From Rhizomys pruinosus (Eukaryota > Chordata > Mammalia > Rodentia > Spalacidae): 64,000 bases of DNA. The stretch spans positions 163,790-227,789 of the forward strand of contig VZQC01006885.1 of the NCBI GenBank assembly GCA_009823505.1, given 5' to 3'. Both the position numbers and the translations under genes were made by a program. Positions within the stretch are counted from its first letter, which is position 1. Each line of letters begins with the position of its first letter. Positions 34,090 through 47,050 of the stretch are shown piece after piece. The notes below the pieces were generated by a model. The model was given only the letters and a program-made list of their open reading frames with translations. It made no database searches and was not told where the DNA came from.

Positions 34090-34964
34090 AAGCAACATCC
34101 ATCTTTTTTTTTTTAAAAAAGAAAGCTGAGTTTCACATCTTGCAATGAGCACCTTCAAGAAAAAGAGATAGACTGGGGGATTAAAGTAGGAAACAAAACC
34201 CATCTATATGCCTGTCTACAAGAAACCCATCTCAATTTCGAGGATAGGCACCAACTTAAGTTGAAAGGATGGAAAAATTATCCCAAGCAATGTACGCACA
34301 CAAGAAAGCGGGGTGATGGCTCATTCTAATATCAGACAAATAAGACTTCAAAAGCCAAAGAATATCAAAGAGACAAAGAGGCCCATTAAATCCTTATCAA
34401 AGAAACAATTGACGATGAGGATTTCACAATCTTAAATATATATGCGCCAAACATCAGTGCACCATACTTTATAAAAACAATTCTTCAGGACATCTCAAGG
34501 CACAGATGTAACCACCCAGCACAACTAATTACTAGGAACTCATTATACTCCCATTAATTATCTAGACATGATCACAGGCCAAAGATAAAACAGAGAGACA
34601 TCTGATCTAAATGACACAATACACAAAATTGACCTCACAGACATCTATCGATATTTCACCCAAACACCAGATAACACTTTCTACTCCAGCACCTCATGGA
34701 ACATTCTCAAAATAGACCATATACTGAGAAACAGGAAAAAACCAGTAATATTAAAAAATGAAAATAATCTCATGCATTCTTTCAGACCACAGTCCAATAA
34801 AACTTCAATATCAACACCAGAATAAAACCCTACAGACCTTACAAAACATCATGGAGACTAAACACACTCTCCTGAATAATGAGTGGTCAAGGAAGAAATA
34901 AAGAAAGAGATAAAAAACATTCCTTGAGCTGAATGATAATGAAAATACAAAACAATAAAAAATA

Positions 34965-34999
<35 letters not shown>

Positions 35000-37900
35000 G
35001 AAGTTTATAGCTCTAAGTGCCCACAATTAAAAAATAGAAAAGCACAAGTGAATGATATAACACTGCCACCTAAAAATCTTGAGAGACAACAACAAAGTGA
35101 ACCCTAAATGGAGCATACAAGAAGATATTAACAAAAATCAGAGCAAGATCAAGAAGTAGAAACAAAAAAAACATACAAAAATCAATGAAGCCAAAGTTCG
35201 GTTCTTTGAGAGAATAAACAAGATTAGACAGATCTCTAGCCCAGGTAACCAAAAAGAAAGAGGGTACAACTCCAAATCAATAGAATCTGGGATGAAAGGG
35301 TAAATATCACAAAAGACAACTAAAAAATTCAGAAAATTATATGGGAATAACTTCAAAAACTTATATCCCACTAAGTTTTGAAAAACCTAGAAGAAATGGA
35401 TGAATTCTGAAATACTGGAAATCACCAAAGCTAACCAAGAAAGATCAACCAGCCTAAACAGACAAGTATACAGGAAATCGAAGTGTAATAAGTAGCCTTC
35501 CAACAAAAAAATGCCCAGGCCCGGATGGATTAACGGCAGAATTCTATAAAATCATTTCGAAACAGTACTACAACCATTACTACTTAAAGTTTAGAAGGAT
35601 ACAAACGGAGGGACTTCTCACAAATTCCTTCTATGAAGCCAAGCATTACGCTACTACCAAAACCAGGCAAAGAAGATACAACCAAAAAGGAGAAATATAG
35701 ACCCATCTCCCTAATGACACAGATGCCAAAATTCTAAACGCGAATTCTCGGCAAATCGCGTACAAACTCACATCAAGACTATCATCCACCATGTGAACCA
35801 GTTGGGCTCATACCAACATTGCAAGTGAATGGTTCAGACATATGATCAACTAGAACATCAATCCAAACACATTAATGGACTGATAGACAAAAACACCACA
35901 TCATCTCAATTTGATGTGGAGAAAGCCTTTGAGAAGATCCACAGATCCTTTCATGTTTAAAGTCTGGAGGAATTGGTCTGGAGGGATCATCCTCAATGTA
36001 ACCAAAGCCAAATAAAAGAAACCCACACCAATATCCGCTACAATGTGGGAAATGAAGAACCATTCCCCTTAAAGGTCAGGAACTCAGCAAGCTCGCCCAC
36101 GTGTTCACACTCCTCTTCAATATAGTTGCTGGAAACCCCTAGCTTTAGGGGGCAATAGAACAAGAAAAAGGAAATAGGAAAGTTCTATATGGAAAAAGAA
36201 GAAGTCCAGCTATCCCTTTTTTGCTGATGATATGATTTGTCTACTACAGGTATGCCTAAAACTCCAACCAGAAACCTTCCAAGAAACCGAATAGAAGACT
36301 TCTGGTAAGTGGCTAAGGATACAAAAAAACCTAGAAAAATCAGTAGAAACAGTGTCTTTCTATACACCAACAACAAACAATTGGAAGAGAATCAAGAAAC
36401 TTCCCAACTCCAACCAATAAGCGCCTCAAAAACCCAATAAAAACCTAGGGAACAATCCTAACCAAAGTTACACAAATCTCTACAACAATTTTTTAAACCC
36501 CTGAAAAAAGGAAATTGAGAGAAGACATAAGAATGTGAAACCCCATCCAACAAAGTTGAAAATAAAAAAAAAAAATAATAGTAAAAAAATGTCACCCTAC
36601 CCCAAACTAGTGTAACAGATTAATGCCGATCCCAATCAAAATCCCAAGAAGTTTCCCCCACAGGCCTGGAAAAAAAATCCAATTTCATTGAAAAAAAAAA
36701 AAAAGACCCCCAAATAGCCCAATAGACCCTGAGAGTAAAACAGGCAGTAGAGGGGGATCGCTATACAAGAACATCCAAAACTATACTACAGGGCTATTAA
36801 GGTCCCCATAAAAACAGCCTGGTTACTGGCACAAAAAACAGAACCAGTTAACCAATGGAAATAAAACTGAAGATTCCAAACCTGAGTTCATACACAAATT
36901 TCAGCCACCTCCATATCTTGACAAGGGGGCCCCAAAAGGAAGAAACACCAATGGAAAGAAGACAGCGATCTTCAGCAAGTGGTTGGCAAAACTGGATCAA
37001 ACTTTGTAGAAGAATGAAATTAAACCCTATTCTCTCACCTTGTACAAAAGCCAAATCGATGAACAAAGACTCAACGCTGGAACCAAACTCCCTGGAGAGT
37101 GTAGTAGAGAAGCTTGGCAAGCAGACTACCAAGAACATAGGTGTAGGAAAAGTCTTCCTAAAATCGAACAGCAGCTGCACAAAGCAAATAAGATCGACAA
37201 TTGACCAAATATAACTTCCAATTCTCCAAAAGCTTCCTGTTACATCAAAGGAGCAATAAATGAAGTTCAGGGAGAAGACCCACGAGAGTGGGAGAAACCA
37301 TCAACAGTAAGATACATCTTTGACAAAGCATATATTTCCAGAGTATAATACAGCTACTCAAAAACCAAAGAAGAAAAAAAAACAATGATTTCAATTCAAA
37401 AGATGGAAGCCAAAAGATCCTGAAAATAGGAACCCTTCCCACCAACCGGAGGAAATTAGAAGATGGCCGAAACACTTTTAAAAGTGTTCAGACATCTTCT
37501 GATAATAAATTGAATGCGAAATTAACAAACCACTTCTGAGAAATTCACCTTACCTCCAATAGCTGCTATGGATCAGGAACACGAAAATGATACCCAAGTG
37601 GGCTGGAGAGAGTTGTGGGAAAGGGGAACAACTCCATCCATTGCTGGTGTTGGTAATGTAAATTTGTACAGAGCACTATGGAAAGCAGTATGGAGAACCC
37701 TCAGAAAACTCAAATGAGCCTGCCATTTGACCCAGTCCCATACCACTCCTGGGAAAATACCACACACAGAAAACCCAACTTTACTCGCAAAGATACATGC
37801 ACAAGCTATGTTTATTGCAGCTCTGTTGCACAATAGGCACAGGCCTGAAACCCACAGGTGGCCCTCAACTGAACGAGTGGTAGAGAAAATGTGGTACATG

Positions 37901-38058
37901 TATAAAAGGAAATACTATGGCCAGCAAGTTAAGAGGACAACATCCATGAACATTTTGCCAGTAAATGGAATGGAGCTTGGAGGCAATTTTGTTACGTGAA
38001 GTAACACAGTCCCAGAAAAACACAACAAATGTGTCCCCCATCATATGTGGATGCCTAG
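34090..38058 (+). pseudogene. L1 ORF2 region, frame disrupted as read
   Basis: ORF2p cuts target DNA and reverse-transcribes L1 RNA at the nick. Landmarks, in shifting frames, are the endonuclease LQETHL at about 34.21 kb and DFTILNIYAPN at about 34.42 kb, the reverse-transcriptase PGPDGLTAEFYK at 35515-35550, the catalytic FADD at 36220-36231, and the conserved C-terminal block at 37.8-38.05 kb with the stop tag at 38056-38058. The order and spacing fit a full-length ORF2. An A-run at 34966-34995 also breaks it. The cysteine-rich C-terminal motif is not readable because of indels. Confidence 0.85.
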
Positions 38059-40427
38059 TACCAACACCCAGAATAAATTATATTCCTCAAGGAGAAAAGG
38101 GGATGCATATATAAGAACAACGACAAACAAAAAAGATTTTTTTTTTGCCATCCGAAATGGCTGAAATGGGATTGGGAAAGGGGGATGGGTGGGAAGGGAC
38201 ATCGGTTGTATATTATTTGATTTAAGGCATATTTAATTGACGTAAAGGCTCAGCAATAACCCAGTTTCGCGCCTGAGACACTGGTCTTACAGGTACACAA
38301 TGGTGGTTTTTAGGACTTTAGTAAAAAGTAAATATGTTGGTTCAATTAAACAACATTGGTTTACCAGAAATCGATAAAAAACGGCTTAATGCATCTGGAG
38401 TTAATGGAGATATAATTTCGCTGGTTGCCCACATTTGGCCTTTTCAGAAAATTCGTAAAAGAGCAATAAATTTGGGATGTACACAATAAACAAATGTTCT
38501 TCTTATAATATTCCCATTGTTGTACACTATCACCCCTTGTAGCTTTCTCCTTGTAGGATGATTTTAATTAAAATTAAGTTGCTTTCCCAAGTTTAATCAT
38601 ATACTAGTTCACCCAAAAACAACATGGGGTGAATTTGAATGAAATCGTGCCTTGACTTCCACCTATAGTTATGTATAATACAACTGTCGTCTGGAGACTC
38701 ATAGGGTAAAAAAAAAAAAAAGGGGGGATACAGAAAGACACAAACCTTTTCATCAACCCCTTGGCATTTCCAATTCTTTAAACTAACAAGGAAAAGATTT
38801 TTTTGTTCTTCACAGGTACAAAATGTCACAACTTAATGGCTGAGAAAGAAAAAAGAATACAGCTTTTGCATTGAGTTAGGATGTTTACCAGAAAAGTGCA
38901 CAAGAAAGGGCTGACCCGTTCTAAACATTGAAAAGGAAGAAAAGCCTTCAGATTGCAGATAAACATCGAACCCCTCCTGTGGATCCTACATGTAACAACT
39001 ATTTAAGATATGAGTCCTTAATTGAACTTACCTTTAGGGTGCCCACAAAGGTTTTCTTGAATGAGGAAGACCTTTCTGCCCTCCCCCCATTAGAACAAGG
39101 GAAGATATGAACAATGATGAGAGGTCGCCCCAACTGTAAATTGGAGACACTATTGTAGAGGTAATCTCTTATAAAACCGGGTAAAACTGCCTTCTTTAAT
39201 TGACTAAAGACATGGGAACTGTGGAAGGGATTACTATCTCTGTTTTCAGAACCAAATATAATCTAAAGTCCTAGGGCTATGCACTCAGGCAAATATATTA
39301 ATGCAGAGCCGTACCATCAGCAATGGATTGTTCTACCAGGGGGATGTTGGCCAGAGGGATCCACCAAAAAGGTAAGGGCTTCTTGCCTCTAAGTTGGGAT
39401 ACATGCGGGAGGAGAGGAATAAGACCCTGCTGCCAAAGACCTGACGTTAACATGGGAGGGATTATTGAGACACACATGCAAGTTACAGATGGCCTCTGGA
39501 ATGCCAGAGAGTGTTACCAAAGGCACTAACCAATAAAGCAAATTACGGGTCTCCCTGAGTCTAAGCAAGTCTCCCCGTCACACCAGCTACACTTCACCTG
39601 ACCCTGGAAAATACTGTGCAGCAGAGGCAGCCGTGTGCCTGTAATTCCCAAATCTAATTAGCTATTGGTCTCTCTCCTTGGAGAAATTAACCATGGTTGA
39701 TGCCAGAAGCTTACTCCCCTAACAGGTTAGGAGATTGTTATAACCACTAAGACCCTGTCATATTTAACAGGGGGGAAAAAGTAATTCATGAAACATACTC
39801 CAAACATGTGTCTATGCTAAAGTAACCTACCATAACTATAGGTGCTGCTTAAATACCTATATATCTAATTGCTTGTTCTTCATTAGTAGGATCGAAAGGT
39901 TATTCCTGGACAGACTGTCAGCCCATGAAAGGAAACAGCCAGAATTGACCAGAGTCCAAGTCAACAGCTCCAGAGAGAGTGGACTGTTTTACCTCTCATC
40001 CACCTGTGCCCCTTTTCTAAGCCTAGGGAACAACCTGCGGAAGAGGGGGCGTGGTAGAATGTAAGGGCTGCGATTGGGGTGAATGGTGAAACTACAGCAA
40101 TGTAGTCTGGACACTCATTTGATCAACTTGATTGAACAAACAACCTGTCACCCCCCCCCCCACTGGATGGTGGGGCTGTAGGGGTTTGGGCACAACAGCC
40201 TGCAGATTGGTTTTGCATGAAGGATGCTTGTACTCATGGATTATCACTTATAGCTAAAAATGAAAAAAAAAACTGAGAGAAAGATGCAGGACAGTTATGG
40301 CAGAATGCATGATCTGGGATGGGCTGGGGGTGTGGGGGAAGGGAAAGGGAAATAAGCCTGAACTGAATTGGAAAAAATGTATGAAATGCACAAAGCATCA
40401 ATAAAAATTAAATTAAAAAAAAAAAAA
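38059..40427 (+). other. L1 long 3' UTR, copy 4
   Basis: Colinear with 14673-16967. It has a first G-rich tract near 38175-38200, a second at 40316-40350, and the terminal catcaataaaaattaaatt plus A-tail. Sequence from about 39.85 kb on is clean and nearly identical to copy 3, whereas the preceding part differs by frequent one- or two-base indels. Confidence 0.85.
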
Positions 40428-40574
40428 GAAATAGGTTCAAAATGCCATAGCGCAGAGTAAATATTCCTATTCCAAAATGGAGAAATGGTGGTACAGATTG
40501 AAACAATGCAACTAAAGTAAGATATACAACCAACACACACAAACACACATGCACACACATATGTATACACATTG

Positions 40575-40935
40575 TATGTATTTTAAGAAAGCTTAGAAAA
40601 TAATGTGTTTCCTTGTGTATTTTTCAGACATGCTCTCCGTCCTCCTCCTCCCCCTGTTTTACCTTCCCTCTTGTCTCCTCATTTAGTGTACCACCCATTT
40701 TTCTCACTTCCCCTTTGATGGGCTGTCAAGCTCCTTCTTTCCTCATCCCACATTGTCCCTTTTTATTTCCCTGGCTTCTGTGGTAAGATCCACAAATAAG
40801 AGAACACGCAGTTATTTGTATACTGGGTTTAGGTTATCTCACTTCAATGTTTTTCAGTTCCATTCATTTATGTATCTGCAATTTTCATGATTTCATTTTT
40901 CTTTACAGCTGCATAGAATTACATTGTATACCAAG
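40575..40935 (-). mobile_element. Old L1 ORF2 end and 3' UTR
   Basis: The plus strand is the reverse complement of an L1 tail: pyrimidine-rich sequence from 40630, then gttccattcatttatgtatc, and ttctttacagctgcatagaa. This corresponds to the conserved end of ORF2. It is diverged and non-coding. Confidence 0.6.
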
Positions 40936-40949
40936 ATTTCAAAGACTAT

Positions 40950-42110
40950 CTAACAAAAATTCCGGTGCCAGGCAAGGAAAGTGTCCATTTGAGTTGTTGG
41001 TCAGGGTAGTCGAAAAGACTCCCCAAACAGTGTAGGCTATTGCCATAGCCCTTGGTTGTCTCTTATAAGTTGAAGGTAAGAATGTATTGCTGAAGATACC
41101 ACATACTTCAGACTCAGCACTTGGAGTAATTGAGCTAGAACTCACCTGGAAGCCTGTTCCATGAAGACTGACTGTCATAATATCAGAAGATACTATGCAA
41201 AGTTATCACGGGAGAAAAGGAGTCAATCATGGTCCTACTCATCTGTAAAGCCTATGAACCATAACAAAGACAGCAAATAACTATCAATGCAATAGTGGCA
41301 CTTTTATCTTTGGGGTACTAAGACCCACTCATTATGAGGGATTCTATACCTGGTGCTGTTAGCCTAGCGAAGTACCTGTGGTTGTAGAGCTCAAAGGCTC
41401 CGTAGGACATTCTATTACTGCCATTTTTCTAAATTAATGTAACTTCTTACTATAGTCTAAATACTTATCCTTATATTCACGGATAAATGTCACTATCACC
41501 ACTCATCAAAGAAGCGTCATTTTGCAACAGATGGAGACTATTGCAAAGATCCACAATTGAGCAAACTGTAGAGAATAAGTGACCACAGAGTGCCATGTCA
41601 CAGATGAAACTTCTGTGAGGAAGTTTCAGGAAACTTCCAAGTCTCAGGAAACATAGTTGAAGAGTGCGGCAGGAAGATTGTTAAACACAGAGGACCAAGA
41701 GGATCACTGCTAGACAGTGTCTCCTAGACAGGATGGGAAGTTGCACCCAAGAAATCTCATCATGGGTGAGATTACGTACACAAGACATACATAATGACAA
41801 TAATAGTTATAGTGCTAATATGGATGGGAGAAATTTCACAAGGACCCTATTTACTCCAGGGACAAGCTCCCTGATTGGTTATCAAATTCCAATTGATTAG
41901 CCATAAACACTTGTACATGTGAGCACCACTAAATGACTCAGTACATTACATGTACATATGTGTATCTAACTGTTTTAATCAAGGAAGAGGTCATGAATTG
42001 GAGAGGGAATTGGGATACATTGGAGGAGGTGAAGCAGTCAAAGGGTGAATTAGGATGGTGTAAAGATAGTACATGTATGAACTTGTCAAAAAATTTAAGT
42101 TCATTAGCAT
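40950..42110 (+). mobile_element. Lx-like L1 3' region, uninterrupted
   Basis: This copy contains in one orientation the blocks that lie in two orientations at 27.8-29.5 kb: catttgagttgttggtcagg, actgtcataatatcagaaga, ctgtaaagcctatgaaccat, aatagtggcacttttatctt. It continues to a purine-rich stretch near 42000. It serves here as the colinear reference for the family. Confidence 0.65.
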
Positions 42111-42304
42111 AGTCTACACTGTTTGCAAGCTTATATGTATTTTGTTTTCTGAGCTCCTACCAGAGTCCTCCATTAAGCTTTGCTTGAAACATGCTAGGCT
42201 TTCTCTTGCCCATTTTATTTTTATCTAAATTCTTCCCACCAATATTTCTGAAAGGTCACATAGTCAGGCTTAGTCACAGCACCAACCACACTTTTCTCAT
42301 ACCA

Positions 42305-42430
42305 ATTTTCTCCATTAGTCAGAATTTCCATCACAGTGACAAAAATACCTCACAACAAGCAACATAAAGGAGGAATCATATTATTCTGGTTCACAGTTTC
42401 TGATGTCTCAGTTCAGCATTAACTACACTA
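42305..42430 (+). repeat. URR1-like rodent repeat fragment
   Basis: The phrases gtcagaatttccatcacagt and ggttcacagtttctgatgtc match the start of the repeat also seen at 31.2 and 55.1 kb. Confidence 0.45.
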
Positions 42431-42527
42431 AGTGATTATTAAAAAATAAAACAAAAAAAGCAGGAATGCTGAGATCCTGCACCACAAATCAACAGCTGAC
42501 CTTCATGGTGTTAGAAAGCACTATCCA

Positions 42528-42788
42528 GCCAGGCGTGGTGGTGCACACCTTTAACCCAGCACTTGGGCACTTGGGAGGCAGAAGCAGGTGGAGCTATGTG
42601 AGTTCAAGGCCGGCCTGGTCTACAGAGTGAGTTCTAAGACAGCTAGGGCTACAGGGAGACCCTGTCTTGAAAAGACCAAAAGAGAAAAGAAAAGAAAAGA
42701 AAAGGAAAGGAAAGGAAAGGAAAGGAAAGGAAAGGAAAGGAAAGGAAAGGAAAGGAAAGGAAAGGAAAGGAAAGGAAAGGAAAGGAAA
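42528..42788 (+). mobile_element. B1 SINE with an expanded (AAAGG)n tail
   Basis: A B1 reading gccaggcgtggtggtgcaca, with a small duplication of gcacttggg, then gagaccctgtcttgaaaaga. It is flanked by a perfect 14-bp duplication, gaaagcactatcca, at 42514-42527 and 42789-42802. The 3' duplication lies after the pentanucleotide run, so the run grew from the SINE tail. Confidence 0.96.
42690..42788. repeat. (AAAAG)n/(AAAGG)n microsatellite
   Basis: About 19 units, mostly AAAGG, in the tail of the B1. Open frames through it are repeat translations. Confidence 0.97.
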
Positions 42789-43089
42789 GAAAGCACTATC
42801 CAAACAGAAAGAAAAGGTCTCTGAAGCTTTACAATGGACATTTCATACTATACTTTTACATGCCAAAAAAGACGAAGTGAGATAGTGGCAGCCTGAAAAA
42901 TGTGCACCTGGAAAGAAAAAAATTCCCAATTTGATCTATGACCTCCTCTCTGGCAGGGCATGGCACACGACTGACACTGTAGCTTTGGTACCTCCTAGTA
43001 TCTGCAGACTCTATCTACCATACTAGAAAGTTATTAGCATTCCTTGGTCAAAGAGTTATAATGCCCCAACTAAGATATCTCCAAGCATA

Positions 43090-43700
43090 TATGTCTGCAC
43101 CCATAGAATAACTTGTTACTATTTTTAATATGTGTTGCTCTTTGTCTTTTATTACTAGAATTAAAAGGAGACAGATAGATGACTCACCAGTCCATCTTAA
43201 ACAGAACATGGGCAGTCCCAAGAGTTTGACTTGTCACCTCAGAAAGGGAAGAGAGGGAAAATGGGTAAAGAGAGGGGAAAGAAGAAAAAATCTGGATCTT
43301 CTATCTCTCACTATCTCTCACTCTCCTTTCCAAAGCCCAGCTCCCCTCCAAAGCCCAGGTACAGAACAGGTGGGTGCACCAGATTGTAAGGGCTAAGGAG
43401 GGGGGATGAATTGTGAGATTACAACAAAATTGGACTGGATTTTATTTTTTGTGGAAGAAAACCTCTTCAATTGGGCTTGGGGACCCTAGGTTGTATAGAA
43501 AACTGGACGCTGACATAATTGGACTGGTATGGACACTTCTCACGTTTGTTGCCTAAGTGTACTTACTGCTTAAATAAATAAAAATAAGAATAAAACCCAT
43601 GAAGTTGGGAGGGGGATTTCAAAGTGGAAAATGTGAGGTAGATATGATCTTATTTCAATGTGTAAATGTACGAAATCCTCAAAAATGAAAAAATATATTT
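43090..43700 (+). mobile_element. Older relative of the long L1 3' UTR end
   Basis: The blocks ttattactagaattaaaagg, gtaagggctaaggagggggg and acgaaatcctcaaaaatgaa parallel the last 700 bp of copies 1-4 with much greater divergence. This suggests the 3' module has been mobile for a long time. Confidence 0.55.
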
Positions 43701-44660
43701 TAAAATTAAATAACAAATTAATGCACATACAATAATTTTTTGAGAACCCTTCTAAAATGTTGGCCTGTACTATAAACATAGAACAAAATTTTATAGATAG
43801 AATCTTCATTTTTCTATAGCATCATATTTGTTGAACATCTGTCCATGCCTCTAGATACTTCCTCATAAAGGTTGTCTTATGATTGACTTGTAAGTGGAGT
43901 CTTCTTAATATCTTCAATGTTGTATTACCTTATACCATTATTTAATTAAAGCATAATTACAGGGCATTGACATAATAAAGTACTCAGATGGATAAGCAAT
44001 TCACATTCCATTGAAAAATATTTGGAGTCAGCTGGGCAAGGAAAGTAATCTAATTCAATGAAAACACAAAAGGCTTAGAGAATGACAGTTATGCTCAGAA
44101 ATTATATAAACATGTTTGACTTTGAAAGGTCAGAAACATTCAGGCCTATTTCTTTCTCATTGAGAAGATGACATGAATTTCTAATTGTAAAGATAATCTA
44201 AATGTTCCCTCTTGACTTTATAATAAGATATTCAAGACTTTTTAATATGTTTTATAAGACCAATACTTGATAAAGAGAGAGAACACAACTATGAGAATAG
44301 ATTGCATGTGCACATGAAAGAAAAGGCTAGAAGACAACTGTTTGTTTGTTACTAATCAAAGATTTCCATTAGGTTCTCTGTTTACACAGGTAGACACATT
44401 TTATGTCAAACTTAGAGATTTTAATACAGTGGAATGGATGCCTTAACAGTATAGAATCAGATTATACATGCTGAATTATCAGATTATACATGTTGAATGA
44501 CATCTATACTGTGTCTTTGGATTTGAAGATGGAATTAGAGTTTTAGATATATGACTAGCAAGGTTATTTAAGGATTTGAAAATTAATCCTCTACTTTGAT
44601 GTTCATTCTGGTCTATATCCCATTTTATGTGAAGGTAGTCTGTTTAATGTAGATGGCACT
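43701..44660. other. Unassigned AT-rich DNA
   Basis: Nothing recognised. Confidence 0.5.
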
Positions 44661-44664
44661 TGAG

Positions 44665-47050
44665 TTCATTTTCTGTTTCTATAACAAAATACTTGAATTT
44701 GTTTGCCTCACAGTTCTGAAGGCTTAATTGCACCATCATCTGCTCGGCGTTAAAGAGAAACTTTGCCAAATGGCATGGAAAGGATGATAGTGGGCACAGT
44801 AGTACTGTATGGTGAGACGAGAAAGAGATCCAAAGGAAGGCCTGGCCTGTTTATAACAGCCTACTGCTGCAGAAACTAACTTCACAAGACTTGAACCCTT
44901 CCCACATGACAACATTAATGTATTCACAAAGCTAGACCCAATGACCTGACTATCTTCCATTAAACTCCATGTTTTAACTTTCCACTACCTCAAGCAAGGT
45001 GCAAAAATACAAGTTTGTAGTACCTGATACTTAAGATGTTTTGTGGGGTGACTGAGAGTCCAAATATGTTGTGTGAAATAGACTGGAACCTTGTCTCAAA
45101 AGCAGAAACAAGAACCCATGAAAACAAAAGTTCCAACTACCTTAGCACCAGTGCATTGTGAGCCAGGCTTCCAACATACAAACTTTGGAGGTATGATCAT
45201 CTCCAACTACAGCATTCTGCCAATCCTCCTTCGAGTCAAACTACATGTATTCTATCCAAACCAACCCCAAACTTTAAGACTTTCAAACATCTACTGAGTT
45301 CAAGACTCCATATGAGATTCAAGGCAAACAGGTTGTATCTATCACCTTATAGACTAAAAACCCAACTCAAGTTTCTATTTTCAATATCCAATGGTAAAAC
45401 TGGTATACATTTTATATTTGTAAATTTGTAATAGAAAGATAAAAAGGCATTCTTAGACACCAGTAAGCACAGATGTTAACAGCATTAAACATTAAATCTT
45501 AGACCTCCAGGTTTGGCATCTTCTGCACACAGGGGCCATTGTGCTGGGCTCCACTCACATGGCTGTTGCTATGCATTGGAGCTGGGATCCTCTGGACTTT
45601 TCAGTCTAGTGTTCTTCAATACAGGTAGTCGTTCTACTTCAGTGGCACTTAAAGGATACTCCTATAGTGGTTCTGAGCATATGCCAAGTTTCTAGGTTTC
45701 CTTTGAAATCTCAGTGGAAGCTATAATAACTCCACAGTCCTTGCCATCTTGCTGTTGACCTAGTTAACATCAAATGGGCAGCACCTCAGGGTATAGCTTG
45801 TGCCCTTTGAAACAATAGCTCAAGCTGTATATAGACATGAACCACAGTTGAAATCACTCTTGACCAATTTTTTAGAAATTTGGGATAAAAACCCCAAAGC
45901 AGTCCTAAGATGTGAACCCATAGACAGAACCCTAGATCAGTTTTATCCAAGGTTTATGGGACTGTGATTAAAGAGAGTCTCAGGAATTTTTTAAATGGCT
46001 TCAGGCTCTCTGTCTCCTTGTCTTAATATACATCTGGGAGCTCCATTTTATATGTGCTAATCTCTTTACACTTCATTTTTACATGATCTTTTTTCTTTGC
46101 TCTTTTCTTTACTGGGATGAAAATTTTACAAGCGCAGGATCTTTTGATTTTCCAGTTTTGCTTCCCTTTAAATTATAATTTCTGTCTTTAAGAACTCATT
46201 TCTCATTCAAAAACAGACAGTTAAAAGTAACCAAGGAACCTCCTGAATGTTTTACCATTTAAAATTTGCCATTTAAATTTCCACTGGGTTTTCATCATTC
46301 AAGACTTTGGCCTCCCATAATGCTCTGACACACAAACACGATGAAGGTATATCTACACTGGTAGGTCTTTACTCTCATTTCCAATAAAACAGTCGTCATT
46401 CCCATCTGAGGCCTTACCAGCCAGCTGCTGGCTATGCACATTTCCATTACATTCTGTTCCCCTTTACTCAGCTCATTGCGAGAAGGTCTAGTTTTTTTGT
46501 TTTTTTTTTCCAAGTCCTCTTGCCTTCTAAACCCTCACCAGAACTTCCTGTATTGCCCTGGTTATGGTAATATAAACCTTTGTTAGCCTGCTTCTCAAAA
46601 CCTTTACAACTTCTGCTAATTAACCAATTCCAAATCATTTTCACATTTTCAGGTCTTGCTATAACAATATCTGAGTCCTTGATACTAACTTCCTGCCTAA
46701 GTGGATTTGTACCTATAAGAAAATTAACTGAAGCTGACAACCTATAAACATATTTCGTTGGCCTGCCATTTGGAAAACTGGAGGGTCCAAATGGTATAAT
46801 GACTGTGTCTTGGAATACTAGAGCCCCTGGCTGAGTGAAAGCGTGGCAGAGAAGTAGAAAGAGAATGGAATGACTGCAAATAGGGTCAGCTGTACATTTT
46901 ATAACAGTTCATACTCACAGGATCTAATCAAGCCCCACAACTCAGTTCACTCTCATGAAAGAGCTTATGTTACTTTGTTAAGGAGGGTGAAGCTCCCATT
47001 TCCACATCGTCTTCTCCTGGACCCCATTTCTTAAAGTTGTTGCCATCTCA
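44665..47050 (-). mobile_element. Decayed MaLR (ERVL-related) provirus
   Basis: An LTR-like block at 44665-44990 (in reverse: ttaagccttcagaactgtga, then aatacattaatgttgtcatg) is followed by about 1.7 kb whose reverse complement resembles the internal region of mammalian MaLR elements. Examples are the ccaattccaaatcattttca and ccatctgaggccttaccagc blocks near 46625 and 46405. A second LTR-like block lies at about 46750-47050. The layout fits LTR, internal region, LTR on the minus strand. No open frame of viral length remains. The identification rests on remembered consensus features. Confidence 0.5.

Larger units (their letters stand above)
32138..40427 (+). mobile_element. Full-length L1 retrotransposon, copy 4
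   Basis: An 8,290-bp LINE-1 with every expected part in order: a CpG-rich 5' UTR of repeated monomers, an ORF1 region, an ORF2 region with endonuclease and reverse-transcriptase landmarks, a 2.4-kb 3' UTR and an A-tail. It is bounded by a perfect 12-bp target-site duplication, gaaataggttca, at 32126-32137 and 40428-40439. A perfect duplication, a retained 5' end and near-identity to copy 3 at the 3' end all indicate a recent insertion. Both ORFs are nevertheless broken by many single-base indels up to about 39.85 kb. Because they cease abruptly there, I suspect unpolished sequence rather than real decay. Confidence 0.95.

Noticed and set aside
42588..42885. Frames with repeated KERKG-type or LSFPF-type units that resemble a tandem-repeat protein.
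   Set aside because: They are translations of the AAAGG tail of a B1.
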